The notes under the pieces are model-generated. The model saw nothing but the letters and a program-made list of their open reading frames with translations. It was not told the DNA's origin and did not search any database. A stretch of 64,000 bases of DNA from Bifidobacterium castoris (GTDB lineage: Bacteria > Actinomycetota > Actinomycetes > Actinomycetales > Bifidobacteriaceae), in NCBI RefSeq assembly GCF_003952025.1, contig NZ_QXGI01000006.1:1-64000 (forward strand), read 5' to 3'. This document shows, piece by piece, positions 8,280 to 17,229 of the stretch (position 1 is the stretch's first letter; each line of letters starts with the position of its first letter). The translations under genes were made by a program, and so were the position numbers.

Positions 8280-9134
8280 ATGATCAGTATGGCCGGTAAG
8301 GCGATACGCCGTTGGTGGGCGTTATTTGTGCTTCCGACATTCGCCGCATTCATCATCGGCTTCGTGGTGCCGTTCATCTACGGCATCTATCTGAGCTTCT
8401 GTGAGTTCACGACGGTCACCGACGCGCAGTTCGTCGGTTTCAAGAACTATGCGAAGGCGTTGCAGGACAAGACCTTCCTGCACGCGCTGCTGTTCTCCAC
8501 ATTGCTCACGATCGTCACGACGATCATCATCAACGTCGTCGCGTTCGCGATCGCATACATGCTGACGAAGTCGATCCGGGGCTCCAACCTGTTCCGCTCG
8601 GTCTTCTTCATGCCGAACCTCATCGGCGGCATCATCCTCGGCTACATCTGGATGCTGCTGCTCAACGGCGTGCTCGCCCATTGGTCCAAATCGTTGACCT
8701 TCGATCAGAAATACGGCTTCTGGGGCTTGGTAATCCTCGTCTGTTGGCAGCAGATCGGCTACATGATGATCATCTACATTGCGGGCATGCAGTCGCTGCC
8801 GACCGACGTGCTCGAGGCTGCGTCGGTGGACGGCGCGAACGGCCGTCAGACGATGTTCAAGATCATCATCCCGCTGATGATGCCGTCGATCACCGTCTGC
8901 TCGTTCCTGACCGTCACCAACGGCTTCAAGCTCTTCGACCAGAACCTCGCGCTGACGAACGGCGCTCCGAGCCGCATGTCCGAGGGTCTGGCGCTCAACA
9001 TCACGAACACGTTCTACGGACGTGTCGGCTTCGAGGGCGTCGGCCAGGCCAAGGCCGTGCTCTTCTTCATCCTGGTGGCGGTCGTCTCGCTGCTGCAGAA
9101 CAAGCTCACCACGTCCAAGGAGGTCGAGGCATGA
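8280..9134 (+). CDS. ABC sugar transporter permease, MalF type
   Basis: A 284-residue inner-membrane protein with six predicted transmembrane segments. The cytoplasmic EAA loop, which docks the ATPase, is visible as VLEAASVDGANGRQTMFKI. It begins with a short basic stretch, then a first membrane helix (LFVLPTFAAFIIGFVVPF). It pairs with the next gene, which overlaps by 4 bases (ATGA). The start at 8280 has GAGGAAAG upstream; ATG 8289 is an alternative. Together with the lipoprotein at 5119 it forms an importer, probably for alpha-glucosides. Confidence 0.93.
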   Translation: MISMAGKAIRRWWALFVLPTFAAFIIGFVVPFIYGIYLSFCEFTTVTDAQFVGFKNYAKALQDKTFLHALLFSTLLTIVTTIIINVVAFAIAYMLTKSIRGSNLFRSVFFMPNLIGGIILGYIWMLLLNGVLAHWSKSLTFDQKYGFWGLVILVCWQQIGYMMIIYIAGMQSLPTDVLEAASVDGANGRQTMFKIIIPLMMPSITVCSFLTVTNGFKLFDQNLALTNGAPSRMSEGLALNITNTFYGRVGFEGVGQAKAVLFFILVAVVSLLQNKLTTSKEVEA

Positions 9135-9970
9135 ACGGCGAAAAGGCTAAGCACAGCGGTCTGTGGACCCTGTTCTTCTCGATGATCTCGATTGCCTGGG
9201 TCTTCCCGATCTTCCTGGTCATCATCAACTCCTTCAAGCAGAAGGCGTACATCAGCGACAACGCCTTCTCCTTCCCGGCGGGCGACACCTTCGCCGGATG
9301 GGACAACTATGTGCGCGGCATCGAGCAGACGAACTTCTTCGCGAGCTTCGGCTGGACCGTCATCGTGACCGTCGGCTCCGTGGTGCTGATCCTGCTGTGC
9401 ACGTCGATGTGCGCATGGTGGATCGTGCGCGTTAACAACTGGGTCGCCAAGACGCTGTACATCCTGTTCCTGTTCAACATGATCGTGCCGTTCCAGATGC
9501 TGATGTTCACGCTCTCGTGGCTTGCCGACCGTCTCGGCCTGAACACGCCGTGGGGCTTGTGCATCATCTACCTCGGCTTCGGCGCCGGCCTCGCCGTGTT
9601 CATCTTCACCGGCGTCGTCAAGGGCATCCCGCAGTCGCTGGAGGAGTCCGCGATGATCGACGGCGCGTCCGTCCCGCGCATCTTCTTCCAGGTCGTCGTG
9701 CCGATCATGAAGCCGTCGATCATCTCGGTGGCGATCCTTGAGGCGATGTGGGTCTGGAACGACTACCTGCTGCCGTATCTGACGCTCGACCTGAACAAGT
9801 ACAAGACGATCTCCGTGTCGATCCAGTACCTCAAGGGCGGCTACGGTTCCGTGGACATGGGCGCGATGATGGCGTGCCTCGTGCTCGCGATCATCCCGAT
9901 CATCCTCTTCTACATCCTGTGCCAGAAGTACATCGTCAAGGGTGTCATGGCCGGTGCCGTCAAGGGCTGA
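9131..9970 (+). CDS. ABC sugar transporter permease, MalG type
   Basis: A 279-residue inner-membrane protein with six predicted helices and the EAA loop LEESAMIDGASVPRIFFQV. It ends in the GAVKG tail common to MalG-like subunits (also seen at 18633 and, as GSVKG, at 60921). A strong AAGGAGG (9118-9124) inside the previous gene serves the ATG at 9131. It partners the permease at 8280. The last 18 bases including the stop are repeated 140 bases downstream. Confidence 0.93.
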   Translation: MNGEKAKHSGLWTLFFSMISIAWVFPIFLVIINSFKQKAYISDNAFSFPAGDTFAGWDNYVRGIEQTNFFASFGWTVIVTVGSVVLILLCTSMCAWWIVRVNNWVAKTLYILFLFNMIVPFQMLMFTLSWLADRLGLNTPWGLCIIYLGFGAGLAVFIFTGVVKGIPQSLEESAMIDGASVPRIFFQVVVPIMKPSIISVAILEAMWVWNDYLLPYLTLDLNKYKTISVSIQYLKGGYGSVDMGAMMACLVLAIIPIILFYILCQKYIVKGVMAGAVKG

Positions 9971-10110
9971 CGTTGAGTCAGCCCTTGGAAAACAGCGCGG
10001 TGCGCTGTTTTCAGGTGCCGGCCCGAGCGGCTGTGCCGCGAGGGCGGGTTTGGTCCGGCCGTAGGCCGGTCGATATTCGCGGGGCCGGAGGAGGTGCCGT
10101 CAAGGGCTGA
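9953..10110 (+). repeat. 18-bp direct repeat of the permease 3' end
   Basis: GGTGCCGTCAAGGGCTGA occurs at 9953-9970 (end of the permease gene with its stop) and again exactly at 10093-10110, just before a terminator. The 122 bases between include two hairpins and GC-rich filler with no recognisable gene. It looks like a duplication or insertion scar. Confidence 0.8.
9961..10012 (+). terminator. Two back-to-back hairpins overlapping the permease stop
   Basis: CAAGGGCTGA pairs with TCAGCCCTTG (9961-9970 with 9978-9987). Immediately after, GAAAACAGCGC pairs with GCGCTGTTTTC (9988-9998 with 10002-10012, loop GGT), which ends in TTTT inside the arm. Confidence 0.65.
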
Positions 10111-10132
10111 TCTTCCCAACCATCAATCAACA

Positions 10133-10188
10133 CGAAGGCCGGGTGCCGCGGTTTTCCCTCCGGGGGACGCCGCGGCGCCCGGCCTTCG
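10133..10188 (+). terminator. Long GC-rich terminator after the repeat copy
   Basis: Arms of 19 bp (10133-10151 and 10170-10188) have one T-G wobble and an 18-base loop. It sits 22 bases after the second copy of the permease end, as if it were the original operon terminator. Confidence 0.7.
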
Positions 10189-10263
10189 CCCTATCGGGCG
10201 GGCGATGAAATCAGCTGCCCGCACTAAGCTCGGACGGAGCATGCGAGACAGGTAGGAGCGTAC

Positions 10264-10917
10264 ATGAACTGGCTTTCCCCGGATTCGAAATTCATGCAGG
10301 CGTGGGGCAACTTCACCGACGCGATCATCATCAATCTGCTGATGCTCGTTACGGGCATCCCGATCGTGACGATCGGCGCGGCGTTGTCCGCCGGCCAGAC
10401 GGCGTCGCGCAAGATGCTCATCGGCCAGGGCCACGTCACACGCAACTACTTCGCCGCGTTCAAGGAGAACTTCGTCCGTGCGACGATCCTGTGGATCGTC
10501 TATCTGCTGTTCGGCGCTGCGCTCGTGTACTGCTGGATCGTGCTGCAGATCACGCCGCTGCTCATCCCGAAGATCGCATTGACGATCCTGTGGGTCATCG
10601 GTTTCGAGTGGGTGTTCGCGCTGCAGGCGCGCTTCGAGAACCCCCCGACGCGCACGATGGTGAACGCCTACGTCTTCGGCGTCACCTACTTCCCGGCGAC
10701 GCTCGCGCTCGTCGCGATCGACGCCGTCTACTGCGGCCTTTTCGTCTACCTGTGGTTCAAGCTGCCGCAGATGCTGTTCCTGCTCGCCGTGCTCGGCTAC
10801 GGCTCGCTGCTGTCGCTGCATGTGCCGATCCAGGAGTATGTGCTGCGCAAATACACCGGGCAACCGTTCTCGACGCATGTGCAGGAGGACACCTGGAGCG
10901 TCAAGAAGCATCAGTGA
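10264..10917 (+). CDS. DUF624 (YesL-like) membrane protein
   Basis: A 217-residue membrane protein with about five hydrophobic segments (IIINLLMLVTGIPIVTIGAA, ATILWIVYLLFGAALVYCWI and others). DUF624/YesL proteins are commonly found beside carbohydrate ABC importers; their role is unknown but assumed accessory. The start at 10264 follows GGTAGGAG. It lies downstream of the permease pair but beyond a strong terminator, so it may have its own promoter. It is convergent with malQ across a shared terminator. Confidence 0.8.
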   Translation: MNWLSPDSKFMQAWGNFTDAIIINLLMLVTGIPIVTIGAALSAGQTASRKMLIGQGHVTRNYFAAFKENFVRATILWIVYLLFGAALVYCWIVLQITPLLIPKIALTILWVIGFEWVFALQARFENPPTRTMVNAYVFGVTYFPATLALVAIDAVYCGLFVYLWFKLPQMLFLLAVLGYGSLLSLHVPIQEYVLRKYTGQPFSTHVQEDTWSVKKHQ

Positions 10918-10949
10918 ACGGCCGTCTGCGCTCCATACGGGGCGGACAA

Positions 10950-10989
10950 GACATGAAGGGCCTCCCGTCGTCGGGAGGCCCTTCATGTC
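10950..10989. terminator. Bidirectional terminator, DUF624 gene / malQ
   Basis: An 18-bp perfect stem (10950-10967 with 10972-10989; arm GACATGAAGGGCCTCCCG) with a 4-base loop, between convergent genes. Confidence 0.85.
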
Positions 10990-11016
10990 TGAACCGTTAG
11001 AGAGAGGTCGAAAAAA

Positions 11017-13209
11017 CTAACGGTTCATGATCTGGGACAGCGACATCACGCGCGGCGAGTCGAAGACCTCGTTCGTCGCAACGACGTGGCCTTGGGCGTC
11101 GGCGAGCGGAATGCGCCAATTGGGATATTCGGTCGAAGTGCCGGGCTGGTTCTGCGTGCGCATCTCGCCGACGCCGTCGACGAGCGCCGCTTGCATCAGC
11201 AACGCGGGGGAGTCCTTGAGCATCGCATGCATCGCCTCGACGATCTGCTGCAGATGGCCGGGGACGTCGTCGGCCGCCTGCTGCGGCAGCCAGCCGCCGG
11301 TCACGAGCAGCTTGAGCATCTCATGCTGCTCGGCCTCGGCCGACTTCATGAACGCCTCGACCGGTTCGCTGAGCAGGTGCAGCCGTTCGCGCAGCTTGAC
11401 GTGCTCATACGTCAGATATCCGGCCGTCGGCGGCAGGTCGTGCGTCGTGACCGAAGCGAGCGAATACTCGCGGTAGGTGTCCGGCATCGCATACGGGTCG
11501 CCGGCGTTCGGCGAATCGTCGACGCGTGCGAACCACTCGACGGTCGTGCCGAGGACGCCATGCTCGGCGAGGATGCGGGACGCATAGGCCGGAACGGTGC
11601 CGAGGTCCTCGCCGATGACCATGCCGTCGACGCGCGACGCCTCGATCGTGAGGATCGCGAGCATCGCCTCGTAGTTGTAGCGCACATAGGCGCCGCCGCG
11701 AGGCCCCTTGCCCTGCGGGATCCACCACAGACGGAACATGCCGAGGACGTGGTCGATGCGGATCGCGCCGGCGTGTGCGAACATCGTATGCACCATGTCG
11801 CGGTAGACGTTGTAGCCGTCCGATTCCATGAAGTTCGGGTCGAAGGGGGGCTGGCCCCAGTCCTGGCCCTGCTGGTTGTAGAAGTCCGGCGGGCAGCCGA
11901 CGGTCACGGTGCCGACGGCGAAGCGCTCCGGGCTCCACCACACATCGGAGCCGTAGGTGTGCACGCCGACGGCCATGTCCTGCATCAGGCCGAGCGCCAT
12001 GCCGGCGTCCTTCGCCGAGCGCTGCGCCGCCTCGACCTGCTCCGCGGCGATCCACTGCAGCCAGCACGCGAAGTCGTAAAGATCGCCGTAGTCGTTCTCG
12101 AGCTGCGCGATCTGCGGGCTGCGGCGGTCGTACTTCGTGAACCAATCGTTCTCGGCATCCCACGGCGCGCCCCACACCTGGAACGCGACCGACCACAGCG
12201 CGAAGGCGCGCAGGTCCTCGCCGGCCTGGCGGCGGAACTCGTCGAAGGCCGCCTGGCGCTCGGTCGAGCGCTCCTGCTTGAAGACGATGTGCAGCGCCTC
12301 GCGCTTCGCGTCCCACGCCGCATTGATGTCCATCGGGTTCGGGTCGGTGTTCGCCGCCGCGACGCGCGCATGCAACGCCTCGACCTTGTTGAAGTCCTCG
12401 CCTTCGAGGTGCCGGTATTCGGGGATGTCCTGAGGGCGGATGTAGGTGACGTTGAGGAATCGGCGGGACTCCGGCAGGTAGGGCGACGGCTCGAGCGGAG
12501 TGACCGGCGCCGTCGCATGGATCGGGTTGATGAGCATGAAGTCGGCGTGCGACTTCCTCGCCGCGTCGGTCGCGAGCTCCCTCAGGTCGCCGTAATCGCC
12601 GACGCCCCACGAATCGGCCGACCGCACCGAGTACATCTGTGCCATCCAACCCCAGCGGTGGCGATCCTGCACGGCCTGCGGCACCGGGATGCGCGCCGGC
12701 GCGCAGATCACATGGGCCGTCGTGCGGCGCTCGCCGTCCTCGACGGTGAGCGTGTGGTAGCCGACCGGCAATGCATCGGTCAGCGTCAGTGCGTAGACGG
12801 TCACGTCGCCGTCCGGCGCAGCCTCGGCGTCCTTGCGCTCGACGGTGAAGAAGTCGCCGTCGGCGCGCTCGCCCTCCTCAAGCATCAACGTGACGGTCGG
12901 CGCGCCGTGCAGCGTATGCAGCTCGACCGGTGTGTCGGTGCCGATGAACTTGACGACGGTCGGCGGCGCGAGGCACGTGGCCTCCTCGTCCAGGCGCAGC
13001 CTGAGCGCCTCATCGACGCGTTCGTCGCTCGATGCGTCGACGCCGAGCGCCTTGAGTACGGTGACGAGGACGTCGTCGTCGATTTCGACGTAGGTGCCGA
13101 GCTGATCGATATACGACGTGGAGATGCCCCACATGTTCGCCAATCGGATGAGGGGACGTGCGAGGCGCTCGGCGCTTTCCTCGCGCTGCTGCATGGTCTG
13201 TTCCGGCAT
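11017..13209 (-). CDS. malQ: 4-alpha-glucanotransferase (amylomaltase, GH77)
   Basis: A 730-residue cytoplasmic enzyme that transfers maltosyl or longer alpha-1,4-glucan segments between maltodextrins and releases glucose. It has the GH77 core: SVRSADSWGVGDYGDL, SPYLPESRRFLN, the nucleophile in AIRIDHVLGMFRLWW, the acid in VIGEDLGTVP and the third acid in TTHDLPPTAGYLT. A roughly 150-residue N-terminal extension precedes it, as in MalQ of enteric bacteria and bifidobacteria. The start at 13209 has AAGGAG 6 bases upstream. Its promoter carries a LacI operator, linking it to maltodextrin induction. Confidence 0.96.
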   Translation of the reverse strand: MPEQTMQQREESAERLARPLIRLANMWGISTSYIDQLGTYVEIDDDVLVTVLKALGVDASSDERVDEALRLRLDEEATCLAPPTVVKFIGTDTPVELHTLHGAPTVTLMLEEGERADGDFFTVERKDAEAAPDGDVTVYALTLTDALPVGYHTLTVEDGERRTTAHVICAPARIPVPQAVQDRHRWGWMAQMYSVRSADSWGVGDYGDLRELATDAARKSHADFMLINPIHATAPVTPLEPSPYLPESRRFLNVTYIRPQDIPEYRHLEGEDFNKVEALHARVAAANTDPNPMDINAAWDAKREALHIVFKQERSTERQAAFDEFRRQAGEDLRAFALWSVAFQVWGAPWDAENDWFTKYDRRSPQIAQLENDYGDLYDFACWLQWIAAEQVEAAQRSAKDAGMALGLMQDMAVGVHTYGSDVWWSPERFAVGTVTVGCPPDFYNQQGQDWGQPPFDPNFMESDGYNVYRDMVHTMFAHAGAIRIDHVLGMFRLWWIPQGKGPRGGAYVRYNYEAMLAILTIEASRVDGMVIGEDLGTVPAYASRILAEHGVLGTTVEWFARVDDSPNAGDPYAMPDTYREYSLASVTTHDLPPTAGYLTYEHVKLRERLHLLSEPVEAFMKSAEAEQHEMLKLLVTGGWLPQQAADDVPGHLQQIVEAMHAMLKDSPALLMQAALVDGVGEMRTQNQPGTSTEYPNWRIPLADAQGHVVATNEVFDSPRVMSLSQIMNR

Positions 13210-13352
13210 CGTTGCTCCTTGTTTTCTCCGCGGGGCGACGAGATCCGTCCGCGTCGCGCGCGGCGGCCTCATGCTCCCTGTGCTTTCCTCGGCTGCTGAT
13301 GGTGGTCGCGGAACGTCATACTTCGTTGGTGACGAACCATCGCCTGCAGTCG

Positions 13353-13381
13353 AGTATAGCGCATGTTGAAAGCGTTTGCAA
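13353..13381 (-). promoter_or_regulatory. malQ promoter with LacI operator
   Basis: On the minus strand TTGCAA (13381-13376), a 17-base spacer and TATACT (13358-13353) make a good promoter about 145 bases upstream of malQ. The operator TGAAAGC|GTTTGCA (13367-13380) lies over the -35 and spacer. Confidence 0.75.
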
Positions 13382-13499
13382 ACACGGCGATTTGGCTTTA
13401 TAGAGCCGAAGTTTGATGATATAGGCGTAAGAGTGCGTCGATTCTTCTCGGATATGTACGCCTACGTTTGCAGGCCGGTATCGGCGGAAGGGGAATGCG

Positions 13500-13762
13500 G
13501 CGACGGGACGCCGACGTCGGTTTGCGTCCCACTCCGTCGCAAGGGGCGACGAACCGGGACGCAAACCGCTCCGATGCCGTCCCATTTCGTCGAGGTGGTG
13601 GATAGGTCGGGACGGAGCGTCCCGGTTCGTCGGCCACCTCCGACGAAGCCACTCGGAAACCGGTCGGTTTGCGTCCTGCTCCGTCGAGGTGGTCGATGAA
13701 GCCACCCGGAGCCCGGTCGGTTTGCGTCCCGTTTCGTCGGTGGGACCGACGAAACGGGACGC
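13500..13762. repeat. Cluster of intergenic repeat units (GCGTCCC-x-TTCGTCG family)
   Basis: This gene-free block between malQ and the GH13 gene holds at least five copies, in both orientations, of a unit built on (GTTT)GCGTCCC followed by GTTTCGTCG or CTCCGTCG. Pairs of copies form hairpins: one at about 13519-13568 with three mismatches, and a perfect 17-bp stem at 13724-13740 with 13746-13762. A related set lies at 24541-24770. No open frame makes sense here. The rest of 13210-13822 holds the malQ promoter only. Confidence 0.75.
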
Positions 13763-13822
13763 GGGCGGCCGGAGGAACAAGTGTCCAGGGCGGGGCAGGG
13801 ATGTGCTGGGCGGCCCCGGCGG

Positions 13823-15430
13823 CTACTGCAGCACGGCGAAGGACTGCGCCGGCAGCGTCAGCGTCGTGTAGTCGAGCGTCGGATCGCCGTAGGACAGCGT
13901 CACGGTGCGCGCCTCGCTGCCTTCGCCGGCCGGCAGCTCGATTGTCTCGGTCCCGCGGCCGGGGTTGACGGCGACGACGGCGCTGACGCCGTCCTTCGTA
14001 CGCTTGAAGACGAAGGAACGCCGCTCGTCGGAGGCGAACAGCACGCTGAAGTCGGCATCGGCGCGGAAGGCCGGCGAGTCGGCTCGCAACGCGAGCGTGT
14101 CATGGACGGCCGTCCACAGCGAATCGTCGGCGTCAATCTGGTCGGCGACGGTCGGGGCGTCCGCGGATTCGTCGATCGGCAGGTACAGCGCGTCGGCGCT
14201 CGCGCCGGAGAAGCCGTCGTTCGTCGAACGGTCCCACTGCATCGGCGTGCGGCTGCCGGTGCGCGTGTATCCGCCCTCCTTCGTGGGCAGGTCGCGGTAG
14301 CGCATGCCGATCTCGTCGCCGTAGTAGATGAACGGGGCGCCCGGCATCAGCAGCATCGTCGCGTAGGCGAGGCGGATCTCCCGCGGCGACAGGCGCGGGG
14401 CGACGCGCGCCGTGTCGTGGTTGCAGGTGATGAGATCGAAATAGCCGCCGCGCTCGCGCGCCTGCTTCAGGCGCGGCTCGTATTCGTCGAGGAAGGCGCG
14501 GATGCCGACGCCGCTGTCCGCATTGAAGTAGCTCTTGTCGCCGTCATGCAGCATCGGCGTGTCGGTGTTGCGCAGCAGCATGTTGTAGCCGTTCGGCTCG
14601 CCGTCCCAGCGCCAGTCGAGGTAGAAGTCCATGTCGAAGCCGGCGTCGATCGCCTCGTCCGGCCGCCCCCATTCGGAGACGAAGGCCGCGTCGGGGAACT
14701 CCTCGCGGATCTGCCCGAACATGTACCGCCAGGTCGCGATCGTGGCCGGCTTGCCGTCTTCGTCGCGCTTGACGAGGCTGTCGGCCATGTCGACGCGGAA
14801 GCCGTCGGCGCCGCGCGACAGCCAGAAGCGCATGACGTCGAGCATCGCGCCGCAGGTGTCGAGCGCCGCGTCGCCGAGCGCCGGCTGCTGCCAGGGCTTC
14901 GTCGGATGCGCAAAACCGTAGTTGAGCGCGGGCTGGAACGCGAAGAAGTTCGTGACCGCGGCTCCGTCGCGCGGATAGACGCCGCCGATGAACGGCAGGC
15001 CGTCGCCGCCGGTGATCCACGAGTCGGTCCAGATATAGCGGTCGGTGTACAGGTTTTGCCGTTCTTCGCCGCTGGCGATAAACCACGGGTGATCGTCGCT
15101 TGTGTGGCCGGGAACGAGATCGAGCAGGACGTGCATGCCGCGGGCGTGCGCCGCGGCGAACAGATCGACGAGGTCGTCGTTGGTTCCGTAGCGTTCCGCG
15201 ACCCTCGTATAGTCGGTGACATCGTATCCAGCATCACGGAAGGGCGAAGCGAAGCAGGGGTTGATCCACAAGGCGTTGCAGCCCAATGACCGAATGTAGT
15301 CGAGACGCTCGGTGATGCCCGGGATGTCGCCGATGCCGTCGTTGTTGGAATCGTTGAAGCTCTGCGGGTAAACCTCGTAGAAGACGGCCTGTTGCAGCCA
15401 TGAAACAGGTGTGTTCATTGAGTTGGTCAT
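13823..15430 (-). CDS. GH13 alpha-amylase-family glycosidase
   Basis: A 535-residue intracellular GH13 enzyme. It opens with WLQQAVFYEVYPQSFNDSNN, then DLVPGHTSDDHPWF, the nucleophile Asp214 in GFRVDMADSL, the acid/base Glu253 in FVSEWGRP, Asp339 in ITCNHDTARV, and a C-terminal beta domain. There is no signal peptide. The motif context sits between alpha-glucosidases and maltogenic/trehalose-type enzymes, so the exact bond specificity is open. The start at 15430 has AAGGAG at good spacing; a second ATG is at 15418. It is divergent from a maltodextrin-type binding protein gene across a region with a LacI site, which suggests joint induction. Confidence 0.9.
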   Translation of the reverse strand: MTNSMNTPVSWLQQAVFYEVYPQSFNDSNNDGIGDIPGITERLDYIRSLGCNALWINPCFASPFRDAGYDVTDYTRVAERYGTNDDLVDLFAAAHARGMHVLLDLVPGHTSDDHPWFIASGEERQNLYTDRYIWTDSWITGGDGLPFIGGVYPRDGAAVTNFFAFQPALNYGFAHPTKPWQQPALGDAALDTCGAMLDVMRFWLSRGADGFRVDMADSLVKRDEDGKPATIATWRYMFGQIREEFPDAAFVSEWGRPDEAIDAGFDMDFYLDWRWDGEPNGYNMLLRNTDTPMLHDGDKSYFNADSGVGIRAFLDEYEPRLKQARERGGYFDLITCNHDTARVAPRLSPREIRLAYATMLLMPGAPFIYYGDEIGMRYRDLPTKEGGYTRTGSRTPMQWDRSTNDGFSGASADALYLPIDESADAPTVADQIDADDSLWTAVHDTLALRADSPAFRADADFSVLFASDERRSFVFKRTKDGVSAVVAVNPGRGTETIELPAGEGSEARTVTLSYGDPTLDYTTLTLPAQSFAVLQ

Positions 15431-15499
15431 ATCGCTCCTTGCCTGTGGGGTAACGCTCACGGCGTTTCCGTGAAAACGACACTCACGATGCGGACAGTT

Positions 15500-15527
15500 T
15501 TGACAACGTTTGCAGGTGTGGTATACA
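15500..15527 (+). promoter_or_regulatory. Solute-binding protein promoter with LacI operator
   Basis: TTGACA (15500-15505) and TATACA (15522-15527) are spaced by 16 bases. TGACAAC|GTTTGCA (15501-15514) covers the -35. The leader is long (about 150 bases) and includes a 14-bp AT-rich palindrome at 15650-15663. Confidence 0.75.
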
Positions 15528-15685
15528 GTATAGACCACTGAAGCGTTACGCAGCGCTCCGCTGGATACCAACGGCGGAGGCCGCTACGGCGTCGGGTCCG
15601 CGCGGAGTCGATCCGCGAGGCTTCCGCATGCGTGATGTTGAGGAAAACAAATGCAATTGCATTGATTGATGGAAAGGAAAGGTCA

Positions 15686-16957
15686 ATGATGATCAATTGG
15701 AAGAAGGCAATCGGTCTGACCGCGGCTGTCGCGATGCTCGTCCCGATGGCGGCTTGCGGCGGCAACGATTCGAACGCGAACGGCAACGCCAGCGCTTCGA
15801 ACTCGAACGAGAAGCAGACCGCGACGCTCACCGTGTGGGCGCCGTCGGAGGACGCCGACTGGATGAAGACCATGCAGGAGGAGTTCGAGAAGGCCCACAC
15901 CAACTATGACATCACCTGGAAGAACGCGACCGTCTCCGAAGGCGACGCCGCCAAGACCGTGCAGACGGATCCGTCCGCCGCGGCCGACGTCTACATGTTC
16001 GCGAACGACCAGCTCGGCACGCTCATCAAGCTCAACGCCATCGGCGAAGTGAGCGACACCGTCGCCCAGCAGGTCAAGGACCAGAACTCCGAGACGATGA
16101 TCCAGTCGGTCACCGGTGCCGACGGCAAGATCTACGGCGTGCCGTACACCTCGAACACGTACTTCATGTACTACAACAAGGACAAGTTCTCGGCCGATGA
16201 CGTCAAGAACCTGAACACGATGCTCGAGAAGGGCAAGGTCTCCTACCCGCTGACGAACTCCTGGTACATCCCGGCGTTCTACCTCGGCGCCGGCATGCAG
16301 ATGTTCGGCGACAACGGCCAGGACGGCGCCGCCGGCATCGACTTCGGCTCCAACGCCGATGCCGTGACCAAGTACCTCGTCGACATGGTCGCCAACCCGA
16401 ACTTCGTCCTCGATGACGGCACCAACGGCGTCTCGAACCTCGTCGACGGCACGACCGACGCGATGTTCTCCGGCTCCTGGTCGGCCGCCGACGTCAAGAA
16501 GGGCCTCGGCGACAAGTACGGCGCCGTCGAGATGCCGTCCTTCACTGTCGATGGCAAGGACTACCAGATGAAGTCCTTCGCCGGCTCGAAGGCCGTCGCC
16601 TTCAACCCGTCCTCGAAGAACCCGCAGGTCGCCTCCGAGTTCGCCGCCTTCCTCGGCTCCGCCGACGCCCAGAAGAAGCACTGGGAGATGCGCGAGATCG
16701 TTCCGTCCGACAAGACGCTGACCGACCTCGATGGCATGAAGGACGCCCCGTACGTCCAGGCCCAGATCGACACGGTCGACAAGACCTCCGTGCTGCAGCC
16801 GACGATCGCCGCGATGAACGGCTGGTGGACCCCGGCCGAGAACTTCGGCAAGGCCATCTACAACAAGGACGTCACTGCTGACAACTACAAGGAGCAGACG
16901 ACGACCTGGATGGACACCGAGAACAAGGAAGTCAAGGCTCAGGCGACTGAGGAGTGA
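15686..16957 (+). CDS. ABC maltooligosaccharide-type solute-binding lipoprotein
   Basis: A 423-residue lipoprotein with a hydrophobic signal and lipobox MAAC (Cys24), then an Asn/Ser-rich linker. The mature domain (TLTVWAPSEDADWMKTMQEE, then AADVYMFANDQLGTLIKLNA and GVPYTSNTYFMYYNKDKF) matches MalE-like maltodextrin-binding proteins. It delivers substrate to the permeases at 17230 and 18633. The start at 15686 follows GGAAAGGAAAGG; ATG 15689 is equally placed. A hairpin follows the stop before the permease genes, a usual way to keep binding-protein mRNA more abundant. Confidence 0.93.
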   Translation: MMINWKKAIGLTAAVAMLVPMAACGGNDSNANGNASASNSNEKQTATLTVWAPSEDADWMKTMQEEFEKAHTNYDITWKNATVSEGDAAKTVQTDPSAAADVYMFANDQLGTLIKLNAIGEVSDTVAQQVKDQNSETMIQSVTGADGKIYGVPYTSNTYFMYYNKDKFSADDVKNLNTMLEKGKVSYPLTNSWYIPAFYLGAGMQMFGDNGQDGAAGIDFGSNADAVTKYLVDMVANPNFVLDDGTNGVSNLVDGTTDAMFSGSWSAADVKKGLGDKYGAVEMPSFTVDGKDYQMKSFAGSKAVAFNPSSKNPQVASEFAAFLGSADAQKKHWEMREIVPSDKTLTDLDGMKDAPYVQAQIDTVDKTSVLQPTIAAMNGWWTPAENFGKAIYNKDVTADNYKEQTTTWMDTENKEVKAQATEE

Positions 16958-16962
16958 TTTCG

Positions 16963-17065
16963 CGGGGCCGCGAGGCCCCGTCCCGCCCGCGCAGGCCGGC
17001 GGGAATATCGGCAGATAATCGAAAACAGTGTGCGGAAGGCCTCGGATCCTGAGCTTTCCGCACAC
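16963..17065 (+). terminator. Two hairpins between binding-protein and permease genes
   Basis: CGGGGCC/GGCCCCG (16963-16969 with 16974-16980) is followed by a 10-bp stem GTGTGCGGAA (17028-17037) with TTCCGCACAC (17056-17065). Neither has a T tract, so they may be partial terminators or mRNA 3'-end protectors. Confidence 0.6.
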
Positions 17066-17229
17066 CTCATGTTCAGGGTCCACCAGGCGGCGTCGCCTGA
17101 GGGCGCGCGCGAGGTCATTCTCGGACCAGACGCGCACCCGCTCCACGATCCATCGCGAGGTAGCGCGGTCGTGGGCACGGTCGCACGCCCCACACATCAC
17201 ACTTTTCAAAGAGAGGCGGTAGAGGGTTC

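Noticed and set aside
9971-10092. Insertion sequence between the 18-bp repeats
   Set aside because: The 122-base interior has no transposase and its inverted repeats are terminator-like hairpins, not terminal repeats.
11086-13299. 737-codon open frame opposite malQ
   Set aside because: Antisense shadow; malQ has all GH77 motifs, a ribosome site and a promoter.
13500-13762. CRISPR array
   Set aside because: Repeat units are inverted and unevenly spaced, spacers are not uniform, and no cas genes are present.
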